Of a stretch of DNA of 64,000 nucleotides, positions 55,723 to 64,000 are shown one piece after another. The DNA comes from Parvibaculum sp963975745 (GTDB lineage: Bacteria > Pseudomonadota > Alphaproteobacteria > Parvibaculales > Parvibaculaceae): NCBI RefSeq assembly GCF_963975745.1, contig NZ_CAXBIB010000012.1:62001-126000 (forward strand), read 5' to 3'. The position numbers were made by a program, and so were the translations under genes. Each line of letters begins with the position of its first letter. The first letter of the stretch is position 1. Under the pieces are notes generated by a model that was given only the letters and a program-made list of their open reading frames with translations, ran no database searches and was not told the DNA's origin.

Positions 55723-57387
55723 ATGAGCATCAAACTTTCGGTTCCCAAGGAAAAGGAACTCAAGCCCAGAATTACCGTCTTCGGCGTTGGCGGCGCCGGC
55801 GGCAATGCGGTCAACAACATGATCGAGGCCGGTCTCGAAGGCGTCGACTTCGTTGTGGCAAACACGGATGCGCAGGCCCTGGCATTGTCTTCCGCGGATC
55901 GGCGCATCCAGCTCGGCGCCTCGATCACTGAAGGTCTGGGCGCTGGTTCGCGCCCGGAGGTCGGCTGCGCGGCGGCCGAGGAAGCGCTGCACGAGATCGT
56001 CGAGCACCTGCAGGGCGCTCACATGGTCTTCATCACGGCCGGCATGGGCGGCGGCACGGGCACGGGTGCGGCCCCGGTCATCGCCCGCGCGGCGCGCGAA
56101 CACGGCATCCTCACAGTCGGTGTCATCACGAAGCCTTTCCAGTTCGAGGGCTCGCGGCGCATGCGGCTTGCCGAGGAGGGCATTTGCGAGCTGCAACAGT
56201 ATGTCGATACGCTGATCATCATTCCGAACCAGAATCTGTTCCGGGTCGCGAACGAGAACACGACCTTTGCCGATGCTTTCGGCATGGCCGACCAGGTGCT
56301 GCATTCGGGCGTCGCCGGCATCACCGACCTGATGATGAAGCCGGGCCTGATCAATCTCGACTTCGCGGATGTGCGCACCGTGATGAACGAGATGGGCAAG
56401 GCCATGATGGGCACCGGCGAGGCCAGCGGCGAGAACCGGGCGATCGAGGCCGCGGAGGCCGCGATCTCGAATCCGCTGCTCGACGAAGTGTCGATGAAGG
56501 GCGCCAAGGGCGTGCTCATCAACATCACTGGCGGTATGGATCTGACGCTTTACGAAGTCGACGAAGCGGCCAATCGGATCCGTTCCGAAGTCGATCCGGA
56601 CGCCAACATCATCGTCGGCTCGACCTTCGACAGCTCGCTTGATGGCCGGATGCGCGTCTCGGTCGTGGCAACGGGTATCGAGGCTGAAGGGGTGACGCTG
56701 GCCCGGCCCGAGGCGCAGACGGCGCAGATCCGTGTCGTTGCGCAAAATCGCGTGGCGGCCCCGGCGGCACAGCCGGTGGCCCAGGCAGCGCCTGCACCCA
56801 ACCCGGTCCAGACCCAGGTCGAACAGATCGAAGAGCGGATGACGCCGGCGGTCCAGGCCGATCTCGGCATCGAGCCCTCGGCGCCAGCGGCCCGGGACTA
56901 CGATGCGGCCGACTATGAAGCCGAGGTCATCATCCACAAGCCCGAGCCGCGGCAGCAGCCGGCACCCCGGGCCGAGGTCGATGCGCCGGTCGTTCCGGCG
57001 GCGGCGGTTCGCGCCGAACCCAAGGGTCAGCCCTTCATCCCGGGCGACCTCGAGCGGGCAGAGACCGGCAAGGCGGCAATCCCGGGATTCCTGGGTCAGA
57101 AGGCGGCGCCAGTGCAGCAATCCCGGGCACCCCGCAAGGGACCCGGTTTCTTCGAACGTCTGACCGGCGGTCGCCGCAAGACGGAAGAGGCCGCCGCCCC
57201 GGCCGCCCCGCAGCGCCGCGAGCCGGTTGCCGCCCAGCGCAAGCCGGAGCCGGCACGTCCAGCGCCGGCCGAGAATGCCCGGCTCCAGGAAGGATTGTCG
57301 CCGGCCACCGAGAGTCGTCTCGTGCAGCCCTCCTATGAGGAAGAGCAGCTCGAGATCCCGACGTTCCTGCGCCGTCAGGCCAATTGA
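55723..57387 (+). CDS. ftsZ: cell division protein FtsZ (tubulin homologue)
   Basis: 554 aa. GTP-binding loop GGGTGTG (109-115), VFGVGGAGGNAVNNMIEAGL at the N terminus, T7 loop Asn211-Leu-Asp213 through Asp216. The GTPase core ends near residue 320; then comes a long Ala/Pro-rich intrinsically disordered linker of about 200 residues and the C-terminal binding peptide LEIPTFLRRQ for FtsA. The long linker is typical of Alphaproteobacteria. ATG 55723 has AGGAGG upstream; the earlier in-frame ATG-less extension to 55603 is spacer. Confidence 0.97.
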   Translation: MSIKLSVPKEKELKPRITVFGVGGAGGNAVNNMIEAGLEGVDFVVANTDAQALALSSADRRIQLGASITEGLGAGSRPEVGCAAAEEALHEIVEHLQGAHMVFITAGMGGGTGTGAAPVIARAAREHGILTVGVITKPFQFEGSRRMRLAEEGICELQQYVDTLIIIPNQNLFRVANENTTFADAFGMADQVLHSGVAGITDLMMKPGLINLDFADVRTVMNEMGKAMMGTGEASGENRAIEAAEAAISNPLLDEVSMKGAKGVLINITGGMDLTLYEVDEAANRIRSEVDPDANIIVGSTFDSSLDGRMRVSVVATGIEAEGVTLARPEAQTAQIRVVAQNRVAAPAAQPVAQAAPAPNPVQTQVEQIEERMTPAVQADLGIEPSAPAARDYDAADYEAEVIIHKPEPRQQPAPRAEVDAPVVPAAAVRAEPKGQPFIPGDLERAETGKAAIPGFLGQKAAPVQQSRAPRKGPGFFERLTGGRRKTEEAAAPAAPQRREPVAAQRKPEPARPAPAENARLQEGLSPATESRLVQPSYEEEQLEIPTFLRRQAN

Positions 57388-57427
57388 CGACTGCCGGCCC
57401 TGCCCAGGCGGGGCCGGCCCGGATGGT

Positions 57428-57468
57428 AAACCCGCCCGTTTCGGACCTTGTGCCGGAGGGCGGGTTTT
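57428..57468 (+). terminator. intrinsic terminator of the dcw cluster after ftsZ
   Basis: AAACCCGCCC (57428-57437) pairs with GGGCGGGTTT (57458-57467), a 10-bp stem with a 20-base loop, followed by T-rich sequence (TTTTCTCTTTT). It lies 41 bases past the ftsZ stop and separates the dcw operon from lpxC. Confidence 0.85.
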
Positions 57469-57611
57469 CTCTTTTCCGATCAATAGTTAACCGGCGTTTC
57501 CGGAACGTAACATTCGGTAAAAATCTGTTATTTGAGACGATTTTGAGACGCTGTTAGAACCGGTCCGAAGTCAGCCAAATGGGGTGGCTGGACTTTTGGG
57601 GGGATTCTCAG

Positions 57612-58616
57612 GTGTTTCAAGTGCGTAAATCAGAGTTCGAAACAATCATGCTGGAGACGGTCCGGCGCCAGCGGCGCGCGGCAGCATTGCCGTATCCGCA
57701 GATGACGCTGGCGGCGCCGGTTGCGATCGAGGGTGCGGGTCTTCACAGCGGTGAAATCATTCGCATGACGCTGCGTCCGGCGGATGCCGATCACGGCGTC
57801 GTCTTCCGGCGCATCGACATCGAGGGCGGCCGCGACGCGACGGATATTCGCGCGCGCCACGACAATGTCGTCGAGACCACGATGTCGACCGTGATTGCCA
57901 ATGCGGCCGGCGCGCGCGTCGGCACGATCGAACATCTGATGGCGGCGCTTGCGGGTCTGCGCATCGACAATGTGCTGATCGAGATCGATGGCGCGGAAGT
58001 GCCGGTTCTCGATGGCAGCGCCGAAGTCTTTGTCGAACGGATCGAGGCGACCGGCCTGACGGCGCTCGATGCGCCGCGCCGTGCCATCCGCGTTCTGAAG
58101 CCGGTCATTGTCGAAGAGGGCGGGAAGCGCGCCGCGCTGCTGCCCGGGGATGGCTTCCGGCTTGCCTTCGAGATCGATTTCGACAATCCGGTGATCGGCC
58201 GTCAGGCGATCGAAGCGGATCTCTACGATCCCTGCTTTGCCGATGACATCCTGCGGGCCCGGACCTTCGGCTTCCTGAAAGACCACCAGGCACTGCAGGC
58301 GGTCGGGCTCGGTCAGGGCGCATCGCTCGACAATGCGATCGTCATCGACGGCGACCGCATCCTCAACGAGGACGGCCTGCGTTATGAGGACGAGTTCGTT
58401 CGCCACAAGGTGCTGGATGCCGTCGGCGATCTGGCCCTGTCGGGACTGCCGCTGCTCGGCCGCTATGAAGGCACGCGTTCCGGCCATGCGATGAACAATC
58501 GTGTGCTGCGGGCGCTGATGGCAGATACGGCGGCCTGGGAAGTGGTCGATTTCGTCGAGGCCGCCGCGCCGGCCTATGCGGCCGAACGCGGACTTGCGGC
58601 GCTGCAGGCCGACTGA
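57612..58616 (+). CDS. lpxC: UDP-3-O-acyl-N-acetylglucosamine deacetylase
   Basis: 334 aa. VAIEGAGLHSGEIIRMTLRPA is the LpxC N terminus; His108 (IEHLMAAL), and His265-Lys-Val-Leu-Asp269 (RHKVLDAVGDLAL) supply the zinc ligands; EYEDEFVRHK-like sequence and SGHAMNN at the C terminus also fit. The enzyme commits UDP-GlcNAc derivatives to lipid A. The start is uncertain: GTG 57612 has GGGGGG upstream and is chosen; ATG 57648 would still leave a full catalytic domain, ATG 57579 has no ribosome site. Confidence 0.93.
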   Translation: MFQVRKSEFETIMLETVRRQRRAAALPYPQMTLAAPVAIEGAGLHSGEIIRMTLRPADADHGVVFRRIDIEGGRDATDIRARHDNVVETTMSTVIANAAGARVGTIEHLMAALAGLRIDNVLIEIDGAEVPVLDGSAEVFVERIEATGLTALDAPRRAIRVLKPVIVEEGGKRAALLPGDGFRLAFEIDFDNPVIGRQAIEADLYDPCFADDILRARTFGFLKDHQALQAVGLGQGASLDNAIVIDGDRILNEDGLRYEDEFVRHKVLDAVGDLALSGLPLLGRYEGTRSGHAMNNRVLRALMADTAAWEVVDFVEAAAPAYAAERGLAALQAD

Positions 58617-58801
58617 GCGCCGATCCCTCCGTCCGGCACCGAAATCCATCGAAATCCGGTCCTGATCCCGCCCTGCTGCTTGCCGGGCGGGTAGCGCGCC
58701 CGCTATGGTCTCGTGAGGCTTCTTGGGCTAGAAACAGGCAGGGATTGCCTCCCGTGCCGGGCGAATCGCGCCGTGTGCCGCCCTCCGGATTGTCGAACGA
58801 A

Positions 58802-59683
58802 ATGGACCCTGCCAGCATGAGTTCTGCCCGCCTGTTCCCCTGCAATGCCGAAACCCGCTCCGGCCTCCGCCTGCGCCATGCGCTGACGGGCGCGGCGGTA
58901 CTCGTCATTGCCGCCCTTGGCGGCTGCGCCAGCGACGAAGTTCCCTATGAGGAACGCGCGGTCGAGCAGATCTACAACAAGGCGATGGATCACATGGACG
59001 AAGGCCGCTACATCCCGGCGGCCAAGGAGTTCGACGAAGTCGAGCGTCAGCATCCCTATTCGGAATGGGCGCGCCGCTCGATGCTGATGAGCGCCTATGC
59101 CAACTACAAGGTCAACCAGTACGACGAGGCGATCCTCAATGCGCAGCGCTTCATTTCGCTGCATCCGGGCAACCGCGACGTGCCCTATGCCTATTACCTG
59201 ATCGGCCTCAGCTACTACGAACAGATTTCCGATGTCGGCCGCGACCAGAAGATGACCGAGAACGCGATGGCGGCCTTCACCGAACTGGTGCGCCGTTTTC
59301 CGGCCAGCGAATATGCGCGCGACGCGCGGCTGAAGATCGATCTGACGCAGGACCATCTGGCCGGCAAGGAGATGGAGATCGGGCGCTACTATCTCAAGCG
59401 GCACGACTACATCGCGGCGATCAACCGCTTCCGCGTCGTGGTCGAGAAATACCAGACCACCACGCATACGCCCGAAGCGCTGGAGCGCCTGACCGAAGCC
59501 TATCTGGCGCTCGGCATCCAGACCGAGGCGCAGACGGCGGCGGCGATCCTCGGCTACAACTATCCCGGCAGCGAATGGTACGAAGACAGCTATGCGCTGC
59601 TCGCGGGCTATGGTCTTGAGCCGGTCGAGAACCGGGACTCCTGGATCAGCCGGGCCTGGCAGTCGGTCACTTCGGTCTTCTAG
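58802..59683 (+). CDS. bamD: outer-membrane assembly lipoprotein BamD
   Basis: About 293 aa. A lipoprotein signal peptide ends in ALGGC with Cys42 as lipidation site. The mature protein is a TPR array: YNKAMDHMDEGRYIPAAKEFDEVERQHPYSEWARRSMLM, YANYKVNQYDEAILNAQRFISLHPGN, YLKRHDYIAAINRFRVVVEKYQTT. BamD is the essential partner of BamA in outer-membrane protein insertion. ATG 58802 and 58817 are both possible. It sits between lpxC and recN, a conserved alphaproteobacterial order. Confidence 0.93.
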   Translation: MDPASMSSARLFPCNAETRSGLRLRHALTGAAVLVIAALGGCASDEVPYEERAVEQIYNKAMDHMDEGRYIPAAKEFDEVERQHPYSEWARRSMLMSAYANYKVNQYDEAILNAQRFISLHPGNRDVPYAYYLIGLSYYEQISDVGRDQKMTENAMAAFTELVRRFPASEYARDARLKIDLTQDHLAGKEMEIGRYYLKRHDYIAAINRFRVVVEKYQTTTHTPEALERLTEAYLALGIQTEAQTAAAILGYNYPGSEWYEDSYALLAGYGLEPVENRDSWISRAWQSVTSVF

Positions 59684-59705
59684 AACCAGCCATAAGGCGC
59701 GTTTG

Positions 59706-61388
59706 ATGCTCGCCGCCCTGTCCATCCGCGACATCGTTCTCATCGATCGACTGGAACTGGCGCTCGAGCGCGGCCTGTGCACGCTGACGGGCGAGACGGG
59801 CGCCGGCAAATCCATTCTTCTCGACGCGCTCGGGCTTGCCATCGGCGCGCGTGCCGATAGCGGGCTTGTCGGGCAGGGCGTCGAGCAGGGCAGCGTCACC
59901 GCCGTCTTCGACGTGCCCCCGGCGCATCCCGCCCGCGCCATTCTCCGCGACAACGGTCTCGATGCCGAGGGCGATCTCATTTTGCGCCGCGTGCAGACGC
60001 GCGACGGCCGCTCGCGTGCCTTCGTCAACGACCAGCCGGTCAGCATCGCGCTGTTGCGCCAGCTCGGCGACGAGCTGGTCGAGATTCATGGCCAGCATGA
60101 CGAGCGCGGACTGCTCGATGCCTCGGGGCACCGCGCGATCCTCGATGCCTTTGGCGGTCTCGAAGGCAAGGTCGCAGCGGCGCGCAAGCTGCATGCGGCG
60201 GCAGCCGAAGCGCGCGCGGCGCTGGCCGAACATGAGGCACTGCTGGCGCGCGCGAAAGCCGAACAGGATTATCTGACCCATGTCGTCGGTGAGCTCGACG
60301 AACTGGCGCCCGAGCCCGGCGAGGAAAGCGCACTCGCCGAAGAACGCACGCTGATGATGCATGCCGAAAAGATCGCCGGCGATCTCGTCGAGGCCGATGC
60401 GACGCTGAGCGGCGATGGCGGGCTTGAGGCGCGGCTCAATGTGGCGCTCCGGCGGCTGGCCCGTGTTGCCGAACAGGCCGGCGGGCGGCTCGACGGCGCC
60501 ATCGCGGCGCTGGAGCGGACGCTCAACGAGGCGGCCGAGGCGCGCGACCGGATCGGCGAGGCGATGCGGGCGATGGAATTCGATCCGGCACGGCTCGAGC
60601 GATCCGAAACGCGGCTCTTCGCGCTCCGGGCGGCGGCGCGCAAGCATAATGTCCTGGTCGACGATCTGGCGGCGCTGGCCGACAGGCTGCGCGCGCAGCT
60701 TGCCGATATCGAAGGCGGCGAGGCAAAGCGCGTCGCGCTGGCCAAGGCCGCCGATGCGGCGGCTGCCGCCTATGCCGCGCATGCCCGCGCGCTGTCGGCC
60801 GAGCGGCAAAAGGCAGCGGCGAAACTCGACAGGGAAGTGGCGAAGGAATTGAAGCCGCTGAAGCTCGACAAGGCGCAGTTCAGGACGCAGATCGATGTGC
60901 TGCCGGAAGCGCAGGGCGGACCTGACGGCATCGACCGCGTCTCCTTCCTGATCTCGACCAATCCCGGCGCGCCTTTCGGGCCGCTGATCAAGATCGCCTC
61001 GGGCGGCGAGCTTTCGCGTTTCGTGCTGGCGCTGAAGGTGGCGCTCGCTTCGCGCGGCAGCGCGCCGACGCTGATTTTCGACGAAGTGGATTCGGGCGTC
61101 GGCGGGGCGGTCGCCGAAGCGGTCGGCCGCCGCCTTGCCGAGCTTTCCAGGGCCGCGCAGGTGATCGTCGTCACCCATTCGCCGCAGGTCGCGGCGCGGG
61201 CGCAGCATCATTTCCGCATTTCGAAAAGCGCCGGCAACGGCGCCACGAAAGCCGCGCGGCTCGCCACCCGCGTCGAGACGCTGGGCGCGGCCGAGCGGCG
61301 CGAAGAGATCGCGCGCATGCTGGCCGGTGCCACGGTCACCGAGGAGGCGCGCGCCGCCGCCGACCGGCTGATCGGGAGCCATCCGTGA
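59706..61388 (+). CDS. recN: DNA repair protein RecN
   Basis: 560 aa SMC-like ATPase. MLAALSIRDIVLIDRLELAL and LTGETGAGKSILLDALGLAIG (Walker A) at the N terminus, two long coiled coils with an Ala-rich centre (about 160-400), then the signature SGGELSRFVLALKVAL and Walker B with LIFDEVDSGVGG, VTHSPQVAARA. RecN holds broken DNA ends during double-strand break repair. It starts 23 bases after bamD and overlaps ligA by four bases. Confidence 0.95.
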   Translation: MLAALSIRDIVLIDRLELALERGLCTLTGETGAGKSILLDALGLAIGARADSGLVGQGVEQGSVTAVFDVPPAHPARAILRDNGLDAEGDLILRRVQTRDGRSRAFVNDQPVSIALLRQLGDELVEIHGQHDERGLLDASGHRAILDAFGGLEGKVAAARKLHAAAAEARAALAEHEALLARAKAEQDYLTHVVGELDELAPEPGEESALAEERTLMMHAEKIAGDLVEADATLSGDGGLEARLNVALRRLARVAEQAGGRLDGAIAALERTLNEAAEARDRIGEAMRAMEFDPARLERSETRLFALRAAARKHNVLVDDLAALADRLRAQLADIEGGEAKRVALAKAADAAAAAYAAHARALSAERQKAAAKLDREVAKELKPLKLDKAQFRTQIDVLPEAQGGPDGIDRVSFLISTNPGAPFGPLIKIASGGELSRFVLALKVALASRGSAPTLIFDEVDSGVGGAVAEAVGRRLAELSRAAQVIVVTHSPQVAARAQHHFRISKSAGNGATKAARLATRVETLGAAERREEIARMLAGATVTEEARAAADRLIGSHP

Positions 61389-63517
61389 CAGGCGCCGGGC
61401 GCGACAGCGACGGCAGCGCCCTGAAGCCCGTCGACCATCTGACGATGGAGGAGGCGGCCGAAGAGCTCGAGCGGCTGGCCGCCGAGATCGCCGAACATGA
61501 CGCGCTCTATTACCAGAAGGACCGGCCGCGCGTTTCGGACGCCGACTACGACGCCTTGCGCCAGCGCAACGAGGCGATCGAACAGCGCTATCCCGAGCTT
61601 GTGCGCGAGGACAGCCCCTCGCACCGCGTCGGTGCGGCGCCGGCCGAGGGTTTCGGCAAGGTCGTTCACAAGGTGGCGATGCTGTCCCTGTCGAACGCCT
61701 TCGACGATGCGGATGTGCGCGAATTCTGCGCGCGGGTCAGGCGCTTCCTCAATCTCAAGGAAGACGAGACGCTGGCCGTCACCGCCGAACCCAAGATCGA
61801 CGGGCTTTCGGCGGCGCTGCGCTACGAGAAGGGGGAGTTCGTGCTCGGTGCGACGCGCGGCGACGGGCGCGAGGGCGAGAACGTCACCGAAAATCTCCGC
61901 ACCATCGCCGATGTACCAAAGACGCTGAAAGGGAAAGACATTCCCGATGTCGTCGAGATCCGCGGCGAGGTCTATATGAGCCATGCCGATTTCGCGGCGC
62001 TCAACGAAAGGCAGAGGGACGCCGGCAAGTCCGTCTTCGCCAATCCGCGCAATGCGGCGGCAGGTTCGCTGCGCCAGCTCGACGCGAAGATCACCGCCAG
62101 CCGGCCCCTGCGCTTCTTTGCCTATACCTGGGGCGAGATGTCGGCGATGCCGGCCGGCACGCAATCGGGCGTCATCGAAGCCTTCGAAAAATGGGGTTTC
62201 ACGGTCAACCCGCTGTTCCGGCGCTGCGAAAGCGTGGAAGAACTGATCGCCTTCTATCACGAGGTCGAGGAAAGCCGCGCCGGTCTCGGCTACGACATCG
62301 ACGGCGTCGTCTACAAGGTCGACCGGCTCGACTGGCAGAACCGGCTGGGTTTCGTCTCGCGCTCGCCCCGCTGGGCGATTGCGCACAAGTTCCCGGCCGA
62401 GCAGGCGATGACGGTGCTGGAAAGGATCGAGATCCAGGTCGGCCGCACCGGCAAGCTGACGCCGGTGGCGCGGCTGACGCCGGTGACCGTCGGCGGCGTC
62501 GTCATGTCCAATGCGACGCTGCACAACCAGGACGAGATCGAACGTCTCGGCGTGCGGCCGGGCGACACGGTTGTGGTGCAGCGGGCGGGCGACGTCATTC
62601 CGCAGATCGTGCGCGTGGTCGAGGACAAGCCGCGCGGCAGGAAGAAGTTCGTCTTTCCCGAAACCTGTCCCGAATGCGGCAGCCATGCGGTGCGCGAGGT
62701 CAATCCGAAGACCGGCAAGATGGATGTCGACCGGCGCTGCACCGGCGGCCTTGTCTGCCCGGCCCAGGCGGTCGAACGGCTCCGGCATTTCGTGTCGCGC
62801 AACGCCTTCGACATCGAGGGCCTCGGCGAAAAGCAGATCGCGGCCTTCTTCGCCGACGGGCTGATCGCGCGGCCCGACGAGATCTTCACGCTGGAGGCGC
62901 GCGACAAGAAGAGCCTCAAGAAGCTGAAGGACCGCGAAGGCTGGGGCGAGACCTCGGTGCGCAACCTCTTCGCCGCCATCGACGCGCGCCGCAAGGTCGA
63001 TCTCGACCGCTTCATCTTTGCGCTGGGCATCCGCCATGTCGGCGAAACCAATGCGCGGTTGCTGGCCCGCAGCTACGGCACGCTGGAGAATTTCGAGGCG
63101 CAGATGCGCGCCGCCGCCTCGCGCGAGGGGCCGGCCTGGGAGGAACTGATGTCGATCGACGGCGTCGGTGAGGTGCTGGCCGGGTCGATCGTCGATTTCT
63201 TCGACGAGAAGCACAATCGCGAGGTGCTGGCGGGCCTCAGCAAGGCCGGCGTCGAAGCGGTGCCCTTGCCGGCGCAGGAAACGGGCTCCCCCATTGCCGG
63301 CAAGACGGTCGTCTTCACCGGTTCGCTGGAGCGGATGACGCGGTCGGAGGCCAAGGCCCGGGCCGAGCAGATGGGGGCGAAGGTCGCGGGCAGCGTCTCG
63401 GCGAAGACCGACCTGGTGGTCCATGGGCCGGGGGCGGGCTCCAAGCTCGCCAAGGCACAGGAACTCGGGATCGAGACGATCACCGAGGACGAATGGATGG
63501 AAATGGCGGGCGCCTGA
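61385..63517 (+). CDS. ligA: NAD-dependent DNA ligase LigA
   Basis: 710 aa from a GTG start that overlaps the recN stop. Ia domain with YYQKDRPRVSDADYDAL (NAD binding), nucleotidyltransferase with the AMP-accepting Lys137 in EPKIDGLSAALRYE, OB fold, a zinc finger with CPECGSHAVREV and RRCTGGLVCPAQ, HhH region, and a C-terminal BRCT domain (PIAGKTVVFTGSLERMTRSEAKARAEQMGAKV). It seals nicks during replication and repair. All domains are intact. Confidence 0.97.
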   Translation: MTGAGRDSDGSALKPVDHLTMEEAAEELERLAAEIAEHDALYYQKDRPRVSDADYDALRQRNEAIEQRYPELVREDSPSHRVGAAPAEGFGKVVHKVAMLSLSNAFDDADVREFCARVRRFLNLKEDETLAVTAEPKIDGLSAALRYEKGEFVLGATRGDGREGENVTENLRTIADVPKTLKGKDIPDVVEIRGEVYMSHADFAALNERQRDAGKSVFANPRNAAAGSLRQLDAKITASRPLRFFAYTWGEMSAMPAGTQSGVIEAFEKWGFTVNPLFRRCESVEELIAFYHEVEESRAGLGYDIDGVVYKVDRLDWQNRLGFVSRSPRWAIAHKFPAEQAMTVLERIEIQVGRTGKLTPVARLTPVTVGGVVMSNATLHNQDEIERLGVRPGDTVVVQRAGDVIPQIVRVVEDKPRGRKKFVFPETCPECGSHAVREVNPKTGKMDVDRRCTGGLVCPAQAVERLRHFVSRNAFDIEGLGEKQIAAFFADGLIARPDEIFTLEARDKKSLKKLKDREGWGETSVRNLFAAIDARRKVDLDRFIFALGIRHVGETNARLLARSYGTLENFEAQMRAAASREGPAWEELMSIDGVGEVLAGSIVDFFDEKHNREVLAGLSKAGVEAVPLPAQETGSPIAGKTVVFTGSLERMTRSEAKARAEQMGAKVAGSVSAKTDLVVHGPGAGSKLAKAQELGIETITEDEWMEMAGA

Positions 63518-63617
63518 GCCGTTTTCGGCGTTGGCGGTCAGCCGTTCTTAACTTTGTCCGGGCGAAAATGCCGTGTTTTGCACGTGTCGGCCTCAGGGCC
63601 GGAAGCCCGGGAAAGCC

Positions 63618-64000
63618 ATGGAAGCCTTGCTGATCCTGCAAGAGGCGGTGCTGTTCGACCAGTTGCTTTATGCAGTGGGGCTGGTCGGCGCGGCGTCGGC
63701 CGATGAGCGCGTCGAGGCGCCCGATTCGGGCATTGCCGTGACGACGCTGCGCACGCACGAAGCCGTCGAGGCGCTGGCGCCGGAATGGCGGGCGCTCGAG
63801 GCGCGCGCATCGGCTACCGCGACCGCCTTCCAGGCTTGCGACCTTCATCGGGTCTGGGCGCGGCATTTCTGCGATACGCGCACGGCGCTGCGCGTGGTCA
63901 CGCTGCGCCGGAACGGCCGGCTGGTGCTGGTCTGGCCGCTGGCCGTGGGGCAGACGGCACTGGGCGGCGTCGCGGCCTGGGCCGGCGACCCGCTCGGGCA
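63618..64000 (+). CDS. CelD/BcsL-like GNAT acetyltransferase, 5' part
   Basis: The frame is open from ATG 63618 to the window end (127 codons, no stop). GGGAAAG precedes the ATG. The sequence LRTHEAVEALAPEWRALEARASATATAFQACDLHRVWARHF is the N terminus of the CelD/Acetyltransf_6 group, which acts on polysaccharide or lipid-linked sugars. The 40-residue leader before it is not typical; an internal GTG might be the true start. Identification rests on the visible third of the protein. Confidence 0.7.
   Translation, partial: MEALLILQEAVLFDQLLYAVGLVGAASADERVEAPDSGIAVTTLRTHEAVEALAPEWRALEARASATATAFQACDLHRVWARHFCDTRTALRVVTLRRNGRLVLVWPLAVGQTALGGVAAWAGDPLG

Noticed and set aside
55544..55726. 60-codon ORF starting in the ftsA stop codon
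   Set aside because: The ATGA overlap is tempting, but the product is an Arg/Pro-rich low-complexity string and the frame runs into the ftsZ start region; more likely spacer.
61208..63424. 738-codon minus-strand ORF opposite ligA
   Set aside because: Antisense shadow of recN/ligA without recognisable motifs.

Overview
The window is a piece of an alphaproteobacterial chromosome. The evidence is the high GC content, the gene order of a complete division and cell-wall (dcw) cluster running from mraZ to ftsZ and on to lpxC, bamD, recN and ligA, a methionine synthase split into two genes behind an ArsR-methyltransferase/metF pair, a type A RNase P RNA, and Mla-type lipid transport genes. I cannot fix the genus from sequence alone. 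There is no rRNA operon, CRISPR array or intact transposon. One tRNA and rnpB are the RNA genes.

Layout. 1-3.7 kb: minus-strand genes for a small basic protein, an unrecognised 341-aa protein, an ArsM-like methyltransferase and a secreted SIMPL-domain protein. 3.9-7.4 kb: a two-gene unit in which an iron-sulfur flavin reductase is fused to a flavin monooxygenase of epoxidase type, followed 22 bases later by an epoxide hydrolase. 7.4-10.3 kb: tRNA with CAU anticodon (probably Ile2), an ArsR/SRPBCC pair, and ettA. 10.4-11.9 kb: a lower-GC restriction-modification pair (BglII-like nuclease plus MT-A70 methyltransferase). 12.1-16.8 kb: hybrid histidine kinase, small exported protein, PAS_5 protein, MazEF-like toxin-antitoxin pair, MFS exporter. 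17.2-18.7 kb: mlaC and mlaA homologues. 19.0-24.8 kb: methionine-cycle operon with its own operator. 24.8-30.7 kb: HxlR/CMD divergent pair, a 26-codon membrane ORF, a giant hydantoinase/oxoprolinase, a DjlA-like co-chaperone. 30.8-33.6 kb: accessory stretch with an Mrr-like nuclease bracketed by an inverted repeat, a broken REP-associated transposase, and a Cas4-like/DnaQ-like nuclease. 33.7-37.7 kb: two transporters, an amidase, a quinone oxidoreductase. 37.8-38.2 kb: rnpB. 38.5-57.4 kb: dcw cluster. 57.6-63.5 kb: lpxC, bamD, recN, ligA. A CelD-like acetyltransferase runs off the right end.

How it fits together. The dcw genes are almost all joined by 4-base ATGA overlaps, so they look like one translationally coupled operon read from a promoter before mraZ that carries phased MraZ-type boxes. 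An intrinsic terminator follows ftsZ. The methionine genes are likewise coupled (ArsR-methyltransferase, metF, two metH halves) behind one operator-promoter. The best candidates for unusual biology are the reductase-epoxidase fusion with its epoxide hydrolase, the inverted-repeat-bounded Mrr-like nuclease next to a second nuclease, and an 11-bp-phased TGACAG iteron found at three intergenic sites. All functional assignments come from reading motifs; no database search was run.
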